A stretch of DNA of 64,000 nt from Plasmodium brasilianum (GCF_023973825.1 NC_090124.1:1270501-1334500), one strand, 5' to 3'. Counted from the stretch's first letter, positions 1-12,142 are shown. Notes: generated by a model not told the origin, from the letters alone. Numbers and translations are program-made.

Positions 1-789
1 TTTCCCTACAACAACATCTGTTCAGGTCACTTTGGAAGTGGCTGGGTATGGTTAATAATAAAAGACAAAAAATTAAAAATTTATCAAGGGCATGATGCGG
101 ATAACCCTATAAAGAATAATATCGGACGACCAATTCTGACCTTAGGTAAGAGGAAAAGAAAGAATAAAGAAGTGTGTGAAAAATTACATATGCATATGTA
201 AACATGTGCGTTAACATATATATATAAGAATATATGTACACTCCAGTGAAGGGGAAGACAACACCAATTCACATTTGATGCATTTTTTGCCGTACTATAA
301 TTTTGGATATCTTTGCACAAAATTGATCTCCTCGCAGAATTTTCAAAAATTACAAGGGCTTTGTAGTTTAGGAATAAATTTTCACAAACATATAATTATA
401 CATATATACTTATATATATAGATGTTCATGTTCATTGTACTATATATGTATTTTTTTTTTCGCCTCTTTTTATTAAGATGTATGGGAGCATGCATACTAT
501 GTCGACTACAAAAATTCCAGAGTTGATTACATAAAAGGTACGAATTTTTTAACAAAAAAAAAAAAAAAAAAAAAAAGTACATGGCTAGTCATCTACGTTA
601 GTCATATACTTTTACGTATATATTTAAAAAAATATGCGGGTATATTTTACATGGACACATAATATATAAATATTTTTTATTTATTTTATATCGACTTCTT
701 AATTTGTTGATTTGTTTTTTTACCTTTTAGAGTGGTTTAATAAAATAAACTGGGATTTTGCCAATTACAATTTGTCTATCATAAACTGA
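1..789 (+). CDS. SOD2: Iron superoxide dismutase, 3' part (last three exons)
   Basis: This is the C-terminal part of an Fe/Mn superoxide dismutase, which dismutes superoxide to O2 and H2O2. Three exons are visible: 1-145, 478-537 and 731-789. The window starts inside the gene, so the N-terminus is missing. The first exon reads FGSGWVWLI followed by [13 protein letters not shown]. The second carries the metal-ligand signature [11 protein letters not shown], whose Asp and His are the C-terminal iron ligands of the family. The last ends [14 protein letters not shown] and a TGA stop. Introns start GTAAGA and GTACGA, end in T-rich AG, and both are phase 1, so the frame closes exactly. The GHDADNP stretch resembles Fe-type rather than Mn-type enzymes. 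Assignment to the organellar SOD2 paralogue rests on remembered synteny with P. falciparum chromosome 6. The family is certain; the paralogue is less so. Confidence 0.93.
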
Positions 790-1929
790 GGATGTAAAAG
801 TAAAAATAATTAGCGTTCAAGATTATTTTTAAATATAGTTAATATAACAATTATTTTTTTCAAACAGCCTTTTTCTATATCATTTTTTTTTAAAATAATT
901 ATTCTTTTAAATACATGTACGTATAATTAAACCATGTGCAACTTTAAAAAGAAGAAAAAAAGACATACGCACGTACGTACAACATATTTATATGTATGTA
1001 TATATATATGTACGTATGTATAAAAGTATGTATGTTTGTATGTATCTACGTTTGTATGTATCTACGTTTGTATGTATCTACGTTTGTATGTATCTACGTT
1101 TATATGTATGTATGTATGTATATATATATGTATGTATATACATTTGAACGTATTTGTATATTTGCGAATTTGTTTGCGCCACTTTTTCGGAACGTCAAAC
1201 AGATAAATTAAAAATATTGAATCGTTTCAAATATGTGCTAATTTTTCCCGTATTCTGGGTTATAATACCTAAGTTTTAAAGGGAAAACAATAAAATAAAA
1301 AAAAAAATAGCTTGTTAAATATGATACTATTATTTATATTTTTTCCATATATATAAGAATTATAAGTGGAATTTTTTCACAATATATTTTCCAATAACCA
1401 AAAAATATATTTGACAAATAAAAATTTTGTGCATATAATTATATAACGATAATAATTTCTTATTTCTTCGTTTTTTCTTATAATTTAAGAAGGCGTGAAA
1501 ATGTAAGGTATTCGGAAAAGAGTAAGAACAATGTTATTGAGTACAGTACAGAATCATATACATATGTATGTATGTATGTATGTATGCAATGTATGGGTGT
1601 ACGTATGTGCGTATGTATGTATATATGTGTGCGTCAACGAGCTATGCAAACACACACATTATAGAAATGAGAAACGAAAATATTCCAAATGCCAAATGGA
1701 GCTCATGTGTCTTTTGTATAAGGAGAATCTTTGAATTTATAAGCTATGACTTTTAATTAATTCCTTAGATGCTACTTCCTAAATTACGTCTATAAAAACA
1801 TGAATGAAGCTTTTCGCTACACGACATTAATACAACCATTGGATCTACGTGTTTCTTTCTGCGCCTTTTATAAAAACAAACAAAAAAAAAATTTCTAATA
1901 TAATTGAAATAACTAAAATAAATGAAATA

Positions 1930-2187
1930 TACAAAATAAATAAATCATACAAAATATACAAAATAAATAAAACATACAAAATATACAAAATAAATAAAAT
2001 ATACAAAATAAATAAAATATACAAAATAAATAAAATATACGAAATAAATAAAATATACAAAATAAATAAAATATACAAAATAAATAAAATATACAAAATA
2101 AATAAAATATACAAAATAAATAAAATATACAAAATAAATAAAATATACAAAATAAATAAAATATACAAAATAAATAAAATATACGAA
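1930..2187. repeat. 18-bp tandem repeat array
   Basis: About 14 copies of an 18-nt unit, acaaaataaataaaatat, with a few single-base variants such as gaaat in place of caaat. Because the unit is a multiple of three, long open frames (IYKINK repeats) exist on both strands. There is no sign that they are genes. Confidence 0.9.
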
Positions 2188-3239
2188 ATTACATATTTAA
2201 ATGTTGTGCGTGTTCTTTTGCTCTAGCAGTATTATTTTATATTTACCAATCTACATTATATTTTTGTTTACATTTTTTTTATTCCCATTTTTTTTAAGGA
2301 CCTTTTATCAGAATGCTATGGCAAATAGCATTTAGAACTCTTTGAAAAGAAATGGAATTAAAACCCCTTTTATTTTGTTTTTCCTTTTTTCTATAAATTA
2401 ACATAATCTTCAGTGATATGATAATAAATATATATACACATGTGTGAACATGTGCTTTCATTTCTTTTAAAAATTCATAATCATATAGCTTTAATAATAA
2501 ACTATGAAATTTTATTATCTTTGCTAAATGAATATCGACATATTCAATGATCTAATTAAAAATTGATTCTTAGAAATTGGAACTACAAGATTTTTTTTTT
2601 CAACCGCGTTGCTGCTTGGGCTTATATAAATATACTATTTTGTCGTTTTGCGTTTTGTTACGCAGTCATTCATCATTTTGCTATTCTGTCATTGTTCCAT
2701 TTTTCCACATTTCCATTTTTCCACATTTCCATTTTGCCACATTTCCACTTTGCCATATTTCCACTTTGCCATATTTCCTTTTTACCATTTTACTGCTTTT
2801 CCATCTTCTGATAATAATAACGTAACCCATAATTTTTTTTAATTTTGCGTTTTGGAGAAAAATATATAATGATGTGCAATTCGTGTAAACACTAGAATAC
2901 ACACTTCACATTATATTTGTTCTATTTTACATTTTCAACAGTCGTATATCTTTTTTAATTGTGTTCATGCTTTTATATTATTTACTTCTTATTTTGTATA
3001 TTCATTAGTTTAAGTTCCCTGACACATGATATTGCCAAACTTAAAGAAGGAAAAAGGAAAGGTAAATAGCTAATAGTGAATAGTAAACAGGATATAGTGA
3101 ACAACATATATAGAATAGCAAATAGCGAATAGGGACAAAAAAGGTTCGTCATAGAAAAAAAAATATAATATTTGGCTATCATCATTTGATCCGATATGTT
3201 CTCTTTTTTTTTCTTTTTTTTTTTTCCTGAAATTATAGA

Positions 3240-3602
3240 AAACAATAGCAAGAAATTGCAGCAAATAGCAGGAAATTGGAACAAATAGCAGGAAATTGGA
3301 ACAAATACAGGAAATTGGAACAAATACAGGAAATTGTAGCAAATAGCAAGAAATTGGAACAAATACAAGAAATTGGAACAAATACAAGAAATTGGAACAA
3401 ATACAAGAAATTGAAACAAATAGCAGGAAATTGGAACAAATAGCAAGAAATTGGAACAAATACAAGAAATTGAAACAAATAGCAGGAAATTGGAACAAAT
3501 ACAAGAAATTGGAACAAATACAAGAAATTGGAACAAATACAAGAAATTGGAACAAATAGCAGGAAATTGGAACAAATAGCAAGAAATTGTAGCAAATAAC
3601 AA
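3240..3602. repeat. 19-21-bp tandem repeat array
   Basis: Roughly 17 copies of AAGAAATTGGAACAAATAC with a two-base variant (AAATAGC in place of AAATAC). The length mixture keeps all three minus-strand frames partly open, giving CSNFLLFVPIS-like translations that are shadows of the repeat. Confidence 0.9.
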
Positions 3603-3782
3603 GATATAGAAAAAATACAGTAGTACGATTTAAAATTAAAACAGGCTACTAGGTAATCGAGAGGGAAGAAAGGGAAGTAAAAAGAACGTAAGGAGTAAGA
3701 CGAAAAAGAGAGAAGAATTGCCTGAGCTGAAATTATAACTGAGCAGAAGTACGCAAAGCTGAGGGAGAAGGGATCATATAAA

Positions 3783-5087
3783 ATGAATGTTCACCTTAGA
3801 GGACCATCGTTGACAGAAGAAGCTGTTAATAAAAATATAAAAAATAAAAGAACAGTTCACATAAAAAACACATATATATCCCCTTATGTTCTGTACAATA
3901 AAAAAGGTAATGACAACAATAACAGCCGGTTAGAATATTTGAATAAGATATTTACAAATGATAAAGATGATAGTGTATTTATAAAGGGAAAAAATAATTA
4001 TATTAGTACTATGGACAATAATAGTCATGAAAAAAGAATATTAAGATATGCTTTATTTAATGAAATCAATTTAAAATTGCTTAAGACCAAAGATGAAAGA
4101 TGTGAATTAAATACAATAACAACCATGATACACATGAATTCGGATAATAATAGTGATAAAGAAAATGAAATGATAATAAATGAACATGTGGATTTACTGG
4201 AAAATAAGAACATTAAAAAAGTTAGTACTACTATTAATAGTAGTAATATTTTGAATAGTGAAAAAATGAAAAATGCTCTAAAATCAAATGCCCTATTTTT
4301 TACCAAATGTAGTAGTAATCATAAATTGGTAAGCAACCCTTATTTTAACAAAAAAGATTACGAAGAAAAACAGAACGGTCCTAATACTCTAAGACCTATT
4401 ACACCTAACAGTACGTATATAGATTATCTAAATCGAGGAGATAAGAGCAATGCCAATGTAAAGGATGAACTAGGGTCTAGCAGTAAATATATCGTTAGTG
4501 GTAGCAGCGGTGCATGCGCCACTAGTAGCAGTAGTGGTATAGGTAGTAGTAACCACTGTATTTTTAACGACAGTATTGTGAACAATGTTATATATAAATG
4601 TGAAGATAGTATACCCCTTGGTACTATACTAAATATTCATAATTTAGATAATAACAATAGTAATGTGCTAACAACAGTCATGCTAAGAAATATACCTAAC
4701 AAGTATACTCAAAATATGTTAATGGACGTTATGAATAAGCATTTTAAAGGCTTATATGATTTTTTTTATTTACCAATTGATTTCCGAAACAAATGTAATG
4801 TTGGATATGCATTTATTAATTTTATACACCCCCATTATGCTGAACTGTTTATAAAATTTTTTAATAATTACAAGCTAAATGCTTTTAAAAGCAATAAAGT
4901 TTGCACAGTTACATGGGGAAGAGTACAAGGTCTAAAAGCAAATATTGAGCATTACAGAAATTCCGCAATTATGACTATACCAATACCTCAATACAAACCC
5001 ATGCTTTTTCAAAACGGCATATCCGTTTCATGGCCTGATTCGGATGGTCCTCTTCCAGCTATTAAATTGAGGTCCCAAAAGTATTAA
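3783..5087 (+). CDS. Mei2-like RNA-binding protein (C-terminal RRM)
   Basis: Single-exon protein of 434 residues starting at the ATG at 3783. Residues 1-295 are Asn/Ser/Lys-rich and poorly ordered. From about residue 297 there is a Mei2-type RNA recognition motif: the RNP2-like strand is VMLRNIPNKYT (about 299-309) and the RNP1-like strand is NVGYAFINF (about 339-347), followed by KVCTVTWGRVQGLKANIEHY. The LRNIPNKYT opening and the CxVTWxRxQGxxAxIxHY ending are hallmarks of the C-terminal RRM of fission yeast Mei2 and plant AML proteins, which bind RNA in meiotic or developmental switches. A role in parasite sexual or stage-specific RNA control is inference. A 76-bp G-rich leader free of long repeats precedes the start. 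The domain call is firm; the biological role is open. Confidence 0.9.
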   Translation: MNVHLRGPSLTEEAVNKNIKNKRTVHIKNTYISPYVLYNKKGNDNNNSRLEYLNKIFTNDKDDSVFIKGKNNYISTMDNNSHEKRILRYALFNEINLKLLKTKDERCELNTITTMIHMNSDNNSDKENEMIINEHVDLLENKNIKKVSTTINSSNILNSEKMKNALKSNALFFTKCSSNHKLVSNPYFNKKDYEEKQNGPNTLRPITPNSTYIDYLNRGDKSNANVKDELGSSSKYIVSGSSGACATSSSSGIGSSNHCIFNDSIVNNVIYKCEDSIPLGTILNIHNLDNNNSNVLTTVMLRNIPNKYTQNMLMDVMNKHFKGLYDFFYLPIDFRNKCNVGYAFINFIHPHYAELFIKFFNNYKLNAFKSNKVCTVTWGRVQGLKANIEHYRNSAIMTIPIPQYKPMLFQNGISVSWPDSDGPLPAIKLRSQKY

Positions 5088-7328
5088 CATGCAAGATGAT
5101 AATGCAGCTGCCACCCGTTCGCTGTAAATGTGTATATTTATGCACACGCACAAACGATACATATATATATAAGGAAGTTATATGTGCACAGGTGCGTGCA
5201 AATATAAGTGCAGGTGAACATAGTGAACGTACATAATTATACCAACAAAATATATTCCCAAATATGTATATTTCGTCTTCACATATATACATGCCCAGAC
5301 TTAGTATATGTAATCTCCCTATATATATATATATATATATATCCTCTTTACTACTGAAAATTTATCGGATTTATATAAAATTAAGAATACAACCACTACA
5401 GATAGAATCTTCATTATTTATTTTTTACGCCTTATTTAATTCATATGTTCTTTTATTTTCCTTTCTTTTTTTTTTTTTCCGCATTAAAGAATAATGTAGT
5501 AAATGATTACTTAAAAGTATGTGAACAAAAAAAATGCTACATATAGTAGTATAATGATGAATAAAAATTGCGCATACGTTTATATACATGTGTATATGTT
5601 TGTGCATATATGTGGGAATACGTCTATTCGTGTGAGGTCCTACAGGGATGTGAATGTATATGCTCATCTACATTTATAAATCATTATGTGTTAATGGGTG
5701 AATTTCCTTTTATCCTTTTTTAATATACTATTTATATGATAAACTTATATATTTTACAAATAAAAACGTATTGTAAATTTTTTGATGATAATAAGAGGTT
5801 TATTTTGTTATTTTATTTTACCATTTTAGTGATATAACGTTTTACAACTCTATCTTAGTGTTACACACTGTTATACTATTTTACTTTTATACTTTTTTGC
5901 CATTAAACTATTTTACTATTATATTATTGTACTAATTTTTTTTCTTTTTTTTTTTTTATTGCTTTTTTATTTTTGAATAAACATAGTTTATTTTTTCATT
6001 TTTATTTTGTAAATGATCATGAATACCATTTTGTCTACATCCATGTGCGTATATATAAAAACATATACATATGAATATGTACGTTCACGTAAGTATATAC
6101 GTACCTTATAACGAACTATTGTTCCTGCTTCCCTTTTTAAACATATTTCCTTTTTTTTCTGAATTGAATTACGTTTTTTATATATTTTAATTAATATCAA
6201 AAAGGTATGCCTACATATTTTATAACAAATTAATCTGTCCATAAATAATCTATTACAGTTGGCTATTTAGCCCTTTATGAATATTAAAAAAAAAAAAAAA
6301 AAAATTTTTTTTCTATTTTTTAACCTTGGATTTGTGCTTAGCTGTGTTTAACAGGTTAAACTTCGTCTACCCGTTTTTCTGAGAGAATGATCTTACATAA
6401 AAAACAGAGAAGCATGCAGTGTGTTTATGCTTTTTTTTTTTTTTTTTTAAATGGTAAAGGGTATGATTAAAGCAGTAAATTGAAATGTACGAAGGGAGAA
6501 CTAGTTGTTTAACCATTAGCTCGGCTATTGTAAAAAAGGAAGAAAGAAAGAATATGTATCCTTTTATACATACATTTATTCGTGTATATTATGCATTTAC
6601 TTATGCATATTATGAACTCCTAAAACAGTAAGCCCACGTGTATGTACCTTCCAATTTTGATTAAATTTTATGCTACGATATTTTTTTCATTTATATTTAA
6701 ACAAAATTAAATAATACTATGAAATGATGTATTTATTTTCCCTTTTACATTCACTAAATATTGGAGATACATATTTTATTCCGTGAGTGTCAGATCTAAT
6801 ATGGAAATTAAAAAATTAGACAAAAAAATAAAAACAAAATTACTTAAATTGGCAAAATATACAAAACAGAATGAGCAAAATAAAAGAAATAGAATGAGTA
6901 AAATATACAAAACAGAATGAGCAAAATATACAAAACAGAATGAGCAAAATAAACGAAATAGAATGAGTAAAATAAACAAAACAGAATGAGCAAAATAAAC
7001 GAAATGGAATGAGAAAAATAAACGAAATGGAATGAGAAAAATAAACGAAATGGAATGAGAAAAATAAAATAAAAAGCAAATGAGTCATAATATAACGAAG
7101 AATATATCAAATGCTTAAATTAGAATTCGCTTCGATCTCAATAAAAAAAAAAAAAAAAAAAAAAATTTACCATTAGTCCCACTACTTTCAATAATTATGA
7201 ATTGATTTTACTCAAAAATGTTTTACTTAAATGAATTTATTGTGTAACGAATAACTGTTGAGTCATTTTTTTTTTTTTGAAAATGATTACATTTTATTAC
7301 ACTTATTTTTCCCTCTATGTATGTTGAC

Positions 7329-7364
<36 letters not shown>

Positions 7365-7495
7365 AAGCAGATATATATTTGTATATATATATTTATGTAA
7401 TTATTTATACATTTAATCATTAAATTATTTATTTATTCAATTATTTGTTTTATTTTACTATTCCTTTAATTTTTCCCGTTTTCCACACACAAGTT
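5088..7495. other. Intergenic, Mei2-like gene to EGF gene
   Basis: No gene that I can support. The first 150 bases are probably 3' UTR. Homopolymer T and A tracts lie at 5467-5480, 5940-5957, 6285-6303, 6431-6449 and 7143-7164. A 23-nt repeat array lies at 6850-7065 and an (AT)n run at 7330-7361. A G/C-richer patch at 6320-6415 was checked in all frames and gives only short open stretches. Confidence 0.7.
6850..7068. repeat. 23-bp tandem repeat array
   Basis: About nine copies of a 23-nt unit of the form AAACAGAATGAGCAAAATATAC, drifting to GAAATGGAATGAGAAAAATAAAC at the right end. Minus-strand open frames rich in Phe, Leu and Ser come from this array. Confidence 0.88.
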
Positions 7496-8928
7496 ATGGT
7501 CGTGCTTTCTCCTTTCATTGTGAGACTATTACATATTTTGTTTTTGCTCAATAAACTCCCTATTTCCTTTTGCATAAACTGCAATGATAAACATAAATGC
7601 AAAAATGGGTGTTACGTGTTAGACGATAATAAGTATGTATGCTTATGTAATGAAAATGAAAAAGGAATATACTGTACGGAAAAATGGAACGTTTGCGACA
7701 AGGATTGCAATATAATGGGAATGGACTCATCTTGTTCTATTGCCTTATGTAAAACAGGTTTATCATAAAAATAAAGCAATAATTTTAGATAAAAACGATT
7801 CTTTTATTTTTTTTTTTGATTTTTGCTTAATTTGTGCTAAACGGTATTACGTCAAATTGCGCAGTTTATTTTCCATTTTTTTTTCCTTCTTTTACATCTT
7901 CCCCTTAACATATTAAGTATATATCATTTTGCTTATTTGCTTATTTGCTTATTTCTTTAATTTATTATTATTATTTTTTTTTTTTTACAAGGGTCTTGCA
8001 TACCGACTGAGAAAAGACCATTTTACAAGTGCGAGTGCGGTGCCTTCTTTAAGGGGAAAAATTGTGAAATTGAAAATAACCCTTGTTCCTTTCCAGAAAC
8101 AAATCCCTGCTTAAATGGTACTTGCATCTTTATTATAAAACTTAATAGAATTATCTGTAAATGTAATAACGGGTGGACTCAAAAGGACAAACAAAACTCG
8201 AGTTTGCTGACCTGGGGAAACCAACAGGTTGAAGTGCCACCACCATGCGACGGTAATAATAAAAGAACGCCACATGAAATGAAAGCGTTAAGTATGTGTA
8301 TACATTTATACATATATATACGTGTGTGCATGGGTATATAAGAGCACATATATACAAGAGCACGATGTTATTTTAGCATTTTATCATTTTATCATTTTAT
8401 CATTTTATCATTTTATCATTTCATCATTTTATCATTTCATCATTTTATCATTTCATCATTTTATCATTTCATCATTTTATCATTTCATCATTTTATCATT
8501 TCATCATTTTATTATTTTATTTTTTTCTTTTTAACATTCAACAGAGCAAATTAGAAGGGGGTTGTCGAAATACGCTGTTTATCACACGCCAGGTGAATTT
8601 ATTTTTTTCATTTCCTTTTTGCTTATTTTTTTCGTTCATTTTGTATCTAAATATTTATGTTCGTAGTTTTTTTTTTTTTTTTTTTTTTCTCTTCCCCGCT
8701 TTCATGATATATACATATGTGTGTATATGTATACATATATGTACATAATATATATGCACATGTTCGTTTCCTTTTCTTCCTATCGCAGCGACATACGCCA
8801 TATGGTGGCTCATTTATATTATAAGCGTCTTGATCCTATTCTTATTCTGCTGTAATGTGTGTTTTAATTTTCTTTCAAATTCATTGATGAGCTATTTTAC
8901 TGGGTTTAACAGTAAAAAAAAGGAATAG
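7496..8928 (+). CDS. EGF-like domain membrane protein
   Basis: Four exons: 7496-7757, 7992-8252, 8545-8592 and 8789-8928. All three introns are phase 1, giving 236 residues. I chose the ATG at 7496 because it opens a hydrophobic signal peptide (MVVLSPFIVRLLHILFLL); the frame is open upstream but has no earlier ATG. The ectodomain is cysteine-rich with EGF-type spacing, for example CKNGCYVLDDNKYVCLCNE then GIYC, and a second module in exon 2 (CLNGTC...ICKCNNGW). Exon 4 encodes one transmembrane helix (WWLIYIISVLILFLFCCNV) and a short tail ending NSKKKE, so the protein should be type I at the surface or in the secretory pathway. P. falciparum has, as I recall, an EGF-like membrane protein at the syntenic position. 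Partner and function are unknown. Intron 2 carries a 9-nt repeat. Confidence 0.85.
8367..8516. repeat. ATCATTTT/ATCATTTC repeat inside EGF-gene intron 2
   Basis: Some 16 copies of a 9-nt unit (atcatttta, atcatttca), lying wholly within the intron 8253-8544. It provides part of the T-rich sequence before the acceptor. Confidence 0.88.
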
Positions 8929-9231
8929 GGTAAGAATTTCTACCATTTCCAGATTAGCTCGTACGGACGCATTGTTACATGTGCAACTATGCGTATAACC
9001 GCACATGAATAGCTAATGTATACGCATATGTACCTATTTATATATGTATATGTATATATATGCATGTATACAGATGCAAACCCGCGTATCAGTAGCAGTT
9101 AATGAATATCCATATTTTTTATTAACATATTTTTTCGACCTATTTTGTCTCCTTAACAAAGGTAGGGACTTTGAGAATACAAGTCTAGCCGTATGCACGT
9201 ACATGCAAGCGAATGGGAGGTCTTACACATA

Positions 9232-9282
<51 letters not shown>

Positions 9283-9366
9283 ACGTATACGTAACATGCA
9301 CGTAGTACGTAAGAACTTCGAATTGGCTGCATTTTTTTTTTAATGCATTTATTAGCTAGTACATGG
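8929..9366. other. Short convergent intergenic region (EGF / FNR)
   Basis: The 3' flanks of two converging genes. It contains an uninterrupted (AT)n run at about 9236-9278 flanked by GTAC/TACG microsatellite. I see nothing else. Confidence 0.75.
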
Positions 9367-10523
9367 TTAATAAACTTCCACATGTACCCTTTTCCTCTTT
9401 TCCCTGTCCAACTCCTGATCATTTTTCAAAATATCTAAAATTTTATTTTTTATGGATTTGTGTCCACATATATATAGCTCACATTTGTAATAGTTAAAAA
9501 GATGCAAAAACTCTTCTTTCCTTTTAAATATTTCATCTTGAACATGAAAAGAACATCCATCCTTATTTTTATTTACAGAAAAAATGTAAGTAATATGTAA
9601 ATTATGTGGATACACTTTTTTAAAATGTTCCAGTTCACTTATATATAAAATAGAGTCTTCATTATATACCCCATAAAATAAATATATAAGACCATTATAA
9701 TTTGAGCTCTTATTCATATTAGTATTTTCGCAGCCTAATATTTTTTTTAAAAAAGAAATATATGGAGAAATACCAGTTCCAGTTGCCACTAAAATTAAGT
9801 TAACATTTTTTTCAACAACATCATTTGGTAAATTAAAATTTCCATGTGGTCCAGTTAAATAAATATTATCATTCTTTTTTATGTTTTCTATAAACTCTGA
9901 GCAGTAACCATATTTTAATTGTTTTATTCCATCCGTTTCATCCACATATTTATGAATCCTTATAGCTACAGATAAATTCTGTGAATTACTAGAAGATATT
10001 GAATACAATCTTGCGCAATTCTTTCGTTTTATGTTCCCCCCTTCCTTAGTGTTTGCATGTACATTATTATCACTGCAATTTTGTCCATTCACACTACTAT
10101 CATTACAATTTTGTTCATTTAAAATTTTATCTTTTAACTCATCTAATTGGTTGTAATATGGTATTATTCCGCATGACTGACCTTCTATATACTGTAACAT
10201 TCCATTATGATTAATTTCGAGATTATAAACATCATGTAAAGCATTTTTTCTCACTAGTTTTACCTTATCTACTACTTTGCACCTTAATGGATTTTTAACC
10301 GTGTATATATAGGAACATATATTATTCTCTTTACTGTTCCAATTTTTAAATTTTTTTTTTTTTTTTTATGTACAGTATTTCTATATAAAAATAATACTAG
10401 TTTTATCATCCTATTTTCACTATTTCTTTTTTTTATTATTCTACTATAATTTTGTCTATTCTTCTCATTTGAAAACGCCCCAGCTATTATAGCTGCTAGT
10501 ATAAGCACAAGATAAAAGTTCAT
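9367..10523 (-). CDS. FNR: Ferredoxin--NADP+ reductase, apicoplast (frame break in a homopolymer)
   Basis: This flavoenzyme exchanges electrons between NADPH and ferredoxin in the apicoplast, feeding isoprenoid and Fe-S enzymes. The start is the ATG at 10523, opening the signal-peptide-like MNFYLVLILAAIIAGAF and then a Lys/Asn-rich transit region. The body runs to the TAA at 9367. Visible motifs are NPLRCKVVDKVKLV, the FAD-binding RLYSISSSN, GPHGNFNLP, the NADP-site VATGTGISPY, YICGHKSIK, and the C-terminal HVEVY whose terminal Tyr stacks on the flavin. The leader and body are in different frames. The switch must occur in the 17-T run (plus strand) at 10351-10367; a tract one base longer would join them. 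An intron is less likely: the only phase-compatible sites leave a purine-rich acceptor. The homopolymer suggests a sequencing or assembly error, though a real mutation is not excluded. Confidence 0.88.
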
Positions 10524-11473
10524 CTAATAAATCTGTTTCACTCTGTGTTGCAGTTTTTTAAAAATGTAGTCCCAGTGCATGGGGCTTGTGCAACACATCC
10601 ATGCATATGTACATGCGCAAGTATATACGCACATGCACATATACATACGTGAACACATGGACACATGAACACATGCCCTTATACACATTTACAAACATTT
10701 ATACACATTTACCATGTAGTTATCTGCACATTAAGCATATTTCCCATTTTCTAACGCTTTTTTTTTTTTTTTTTCTTATTTTTGTGCTGTTTCTTCCTCT
10801 TTTAAAAAGAAAATTATAAGATAACAGAATTAATAACATAACACACAAGCCCCTTAATGTTTTACCTTTTTTTCTTTTTTTCTTTTTTTTTTTTGAAAAA
10901 ATTAATGTTATCCTTTTATAATTTTTTGATAGCCCAACTTCCTATTTCACCCTTTTTTGTTGTTGCTTCAGTGATTAACCCTTTGCGCGTTTTTGTATCT
11001 GTTGATGTATGTACGAGTGATTAAGGACCCAGGTGTGTATGCATATATAGACAAATACATACATATACATATGCGTATACATAACTTGTTCCTCCTTGCA
11101 AAATATGCCTAAATTGGAGAAGCTAAAATGAAGTTCTCCTTTTTTGCCCCTTTTTACTCTGAAATCATGTTAACTGTTAAGGTAAATATATGAATAAATC
11201 TTTTTAAAAACAAACACATTATATGCACTTTGCCTCTTTTCTGACAAATACCAATTTACTCACAGTAATATATACATATATATACAAGTATTTAATTAAT
11301 TGAAAAATAAAAAAAAAAGGATATCAAGAATGCTCTTGTTTTTCTTTGATTTGATTTATTTATTTATATGTTTACCTTACAAATGATATTAAACGATATA
11401 TCTTAAAAATACTATCAAGTTTCGTAGAAAAAAAAAAAAAGGAAAGTTGTTTCTATTAGTACTTACCTTAATA

Positions 11474-11973
11474 TTAAACGTCTCTACATAATATCATTAA
11501 AAGTCGCAGCAGTTTGGTCTGTAATATTTTATTCCTGTTATTTAAAACAAAACATACAAATGGCAATTATTTTCATAACAGTGAATATAAATGTATCTAT
11601 CTATCAATCTATCTATATGTATACATATCTACGCATATATAAAAATATATATACATACACATACATATACAGCAGGCGCATAATTTTTTTACGTATTCCC
11701 CCCTTTCTCAGTGTATTTTAAAAAGAAGAATACAAAAATGGCAGCTAAGGTACTGAATAGTACGTAAGCATGTACGTATGTATGCAAGTAAGGACGTATT
11801 TGAGCAAGTATGGGCGCATGTATGAAAGCATATACATATCTAAGCAGGCACTTATGTATATACATGTAAGTATATATATAAATGTGCATAGAATAAGGCC
11901 TATTTTTTTTATTTTACAATTTCACAAATAATTTGCGCAAGAATAAATTTATTTTTAAAACTGAGTTCACCAT
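11474..11973 (-). CDS. Candidate spliced micro-protein with one transmembrane helix
   Basis: I do not recognise this gene. It was found by reading splice sites. Exon 1 is 11973 to 11918, starting ATG and reading MVNSVLKINLFLRKLFVKF across the junction, with donor GTAAAA at phase 2. Exon 2 is 11752 to 11693, following ...TATTCAG, and reads TLAAIFVFFFLKYTEKGGN. Exon 2 can then stop at once (TAA at 11689, 39 residues) or use the donor GTAAAA after AC. A further exon has two possible acceptors: 11518 gives the ending TPNCCDF (45 residues) and 11534 gives a 58-residue product. Phases agree in every version. Introns of about 165-175 nt are normal for Plasmodium. The product has a basic N-terminus, one hydrophobic helix and a charged tail, like small mitochondrial-complex or translocon subunits, but nothing identifies it. 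Confidence 0.42.
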
Positions 11974-11989
11974 AAAACAAATCAAACTT

Positions 11990-12142
11990 AAAAAATAAAA
12001 AAAAAAAATAAATAAAATAAATAAAATAAATAAATAAATAAATAAATAAAATAAATAAATAAATAAAATAAATAAATAAAATAAAATAAATAAAAAAATA
12101 AATAAATAAATAAAATAAATAAATAAATAAAATAAAATAGAT
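11990..12142. repeat. (AAAT)n microsatellite
   Basis: Interrupted AAAT/AAAAT microsatellite of about 150 bp upstream of the candidate micro-gene's start. Confidence 0.9.

Larger units (their letters stand above)
790..3782. other. Intergenic, SOD2 to Mei2-like gene
   Basis: I see no gene here. The stretch holds A/T homopolymers and microsatellites: TATG-type with a 16-nt TATGTATCTACGTTTG unit near 1030-1100, an 18-nt AAATAAATAAAATATAC-type array at about 1940-2185, a CCATTTTTCCACATTT array at about 2695-2800, and a roughly 19-21-nt array at 3240-3600. Open frames across these arrays are low-complexity translations of the repeats. The 60 bases before 3783 are G-richer and probably 5' UTR. Confidence 0.7.

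Noticed and set aside
1845..2226. Long frames of IYKINK on plus and ILFILY on minus strand
   Set aside because: Both are products of an 18-bp A/T repeat whose unit is a multiple of three. There is no start context or splice signals.
2982..3602. 206-residue minus-strand frame of CSNFLLFVPIS repeats
   Set aside because: It is a shadow of the 19-21-bp array. Three overlapping frames look alike, as expected from repeat-length mixing.
11128..11181. Possible plus-strand first exon MKFSFFAPFYSEIMLTVK with donor GTAAAT
   Set aside because: No downstream exon with matching phase was found. The region is more likely FNR 5' flank or the candidate minus-strand gene's 3' UTR.
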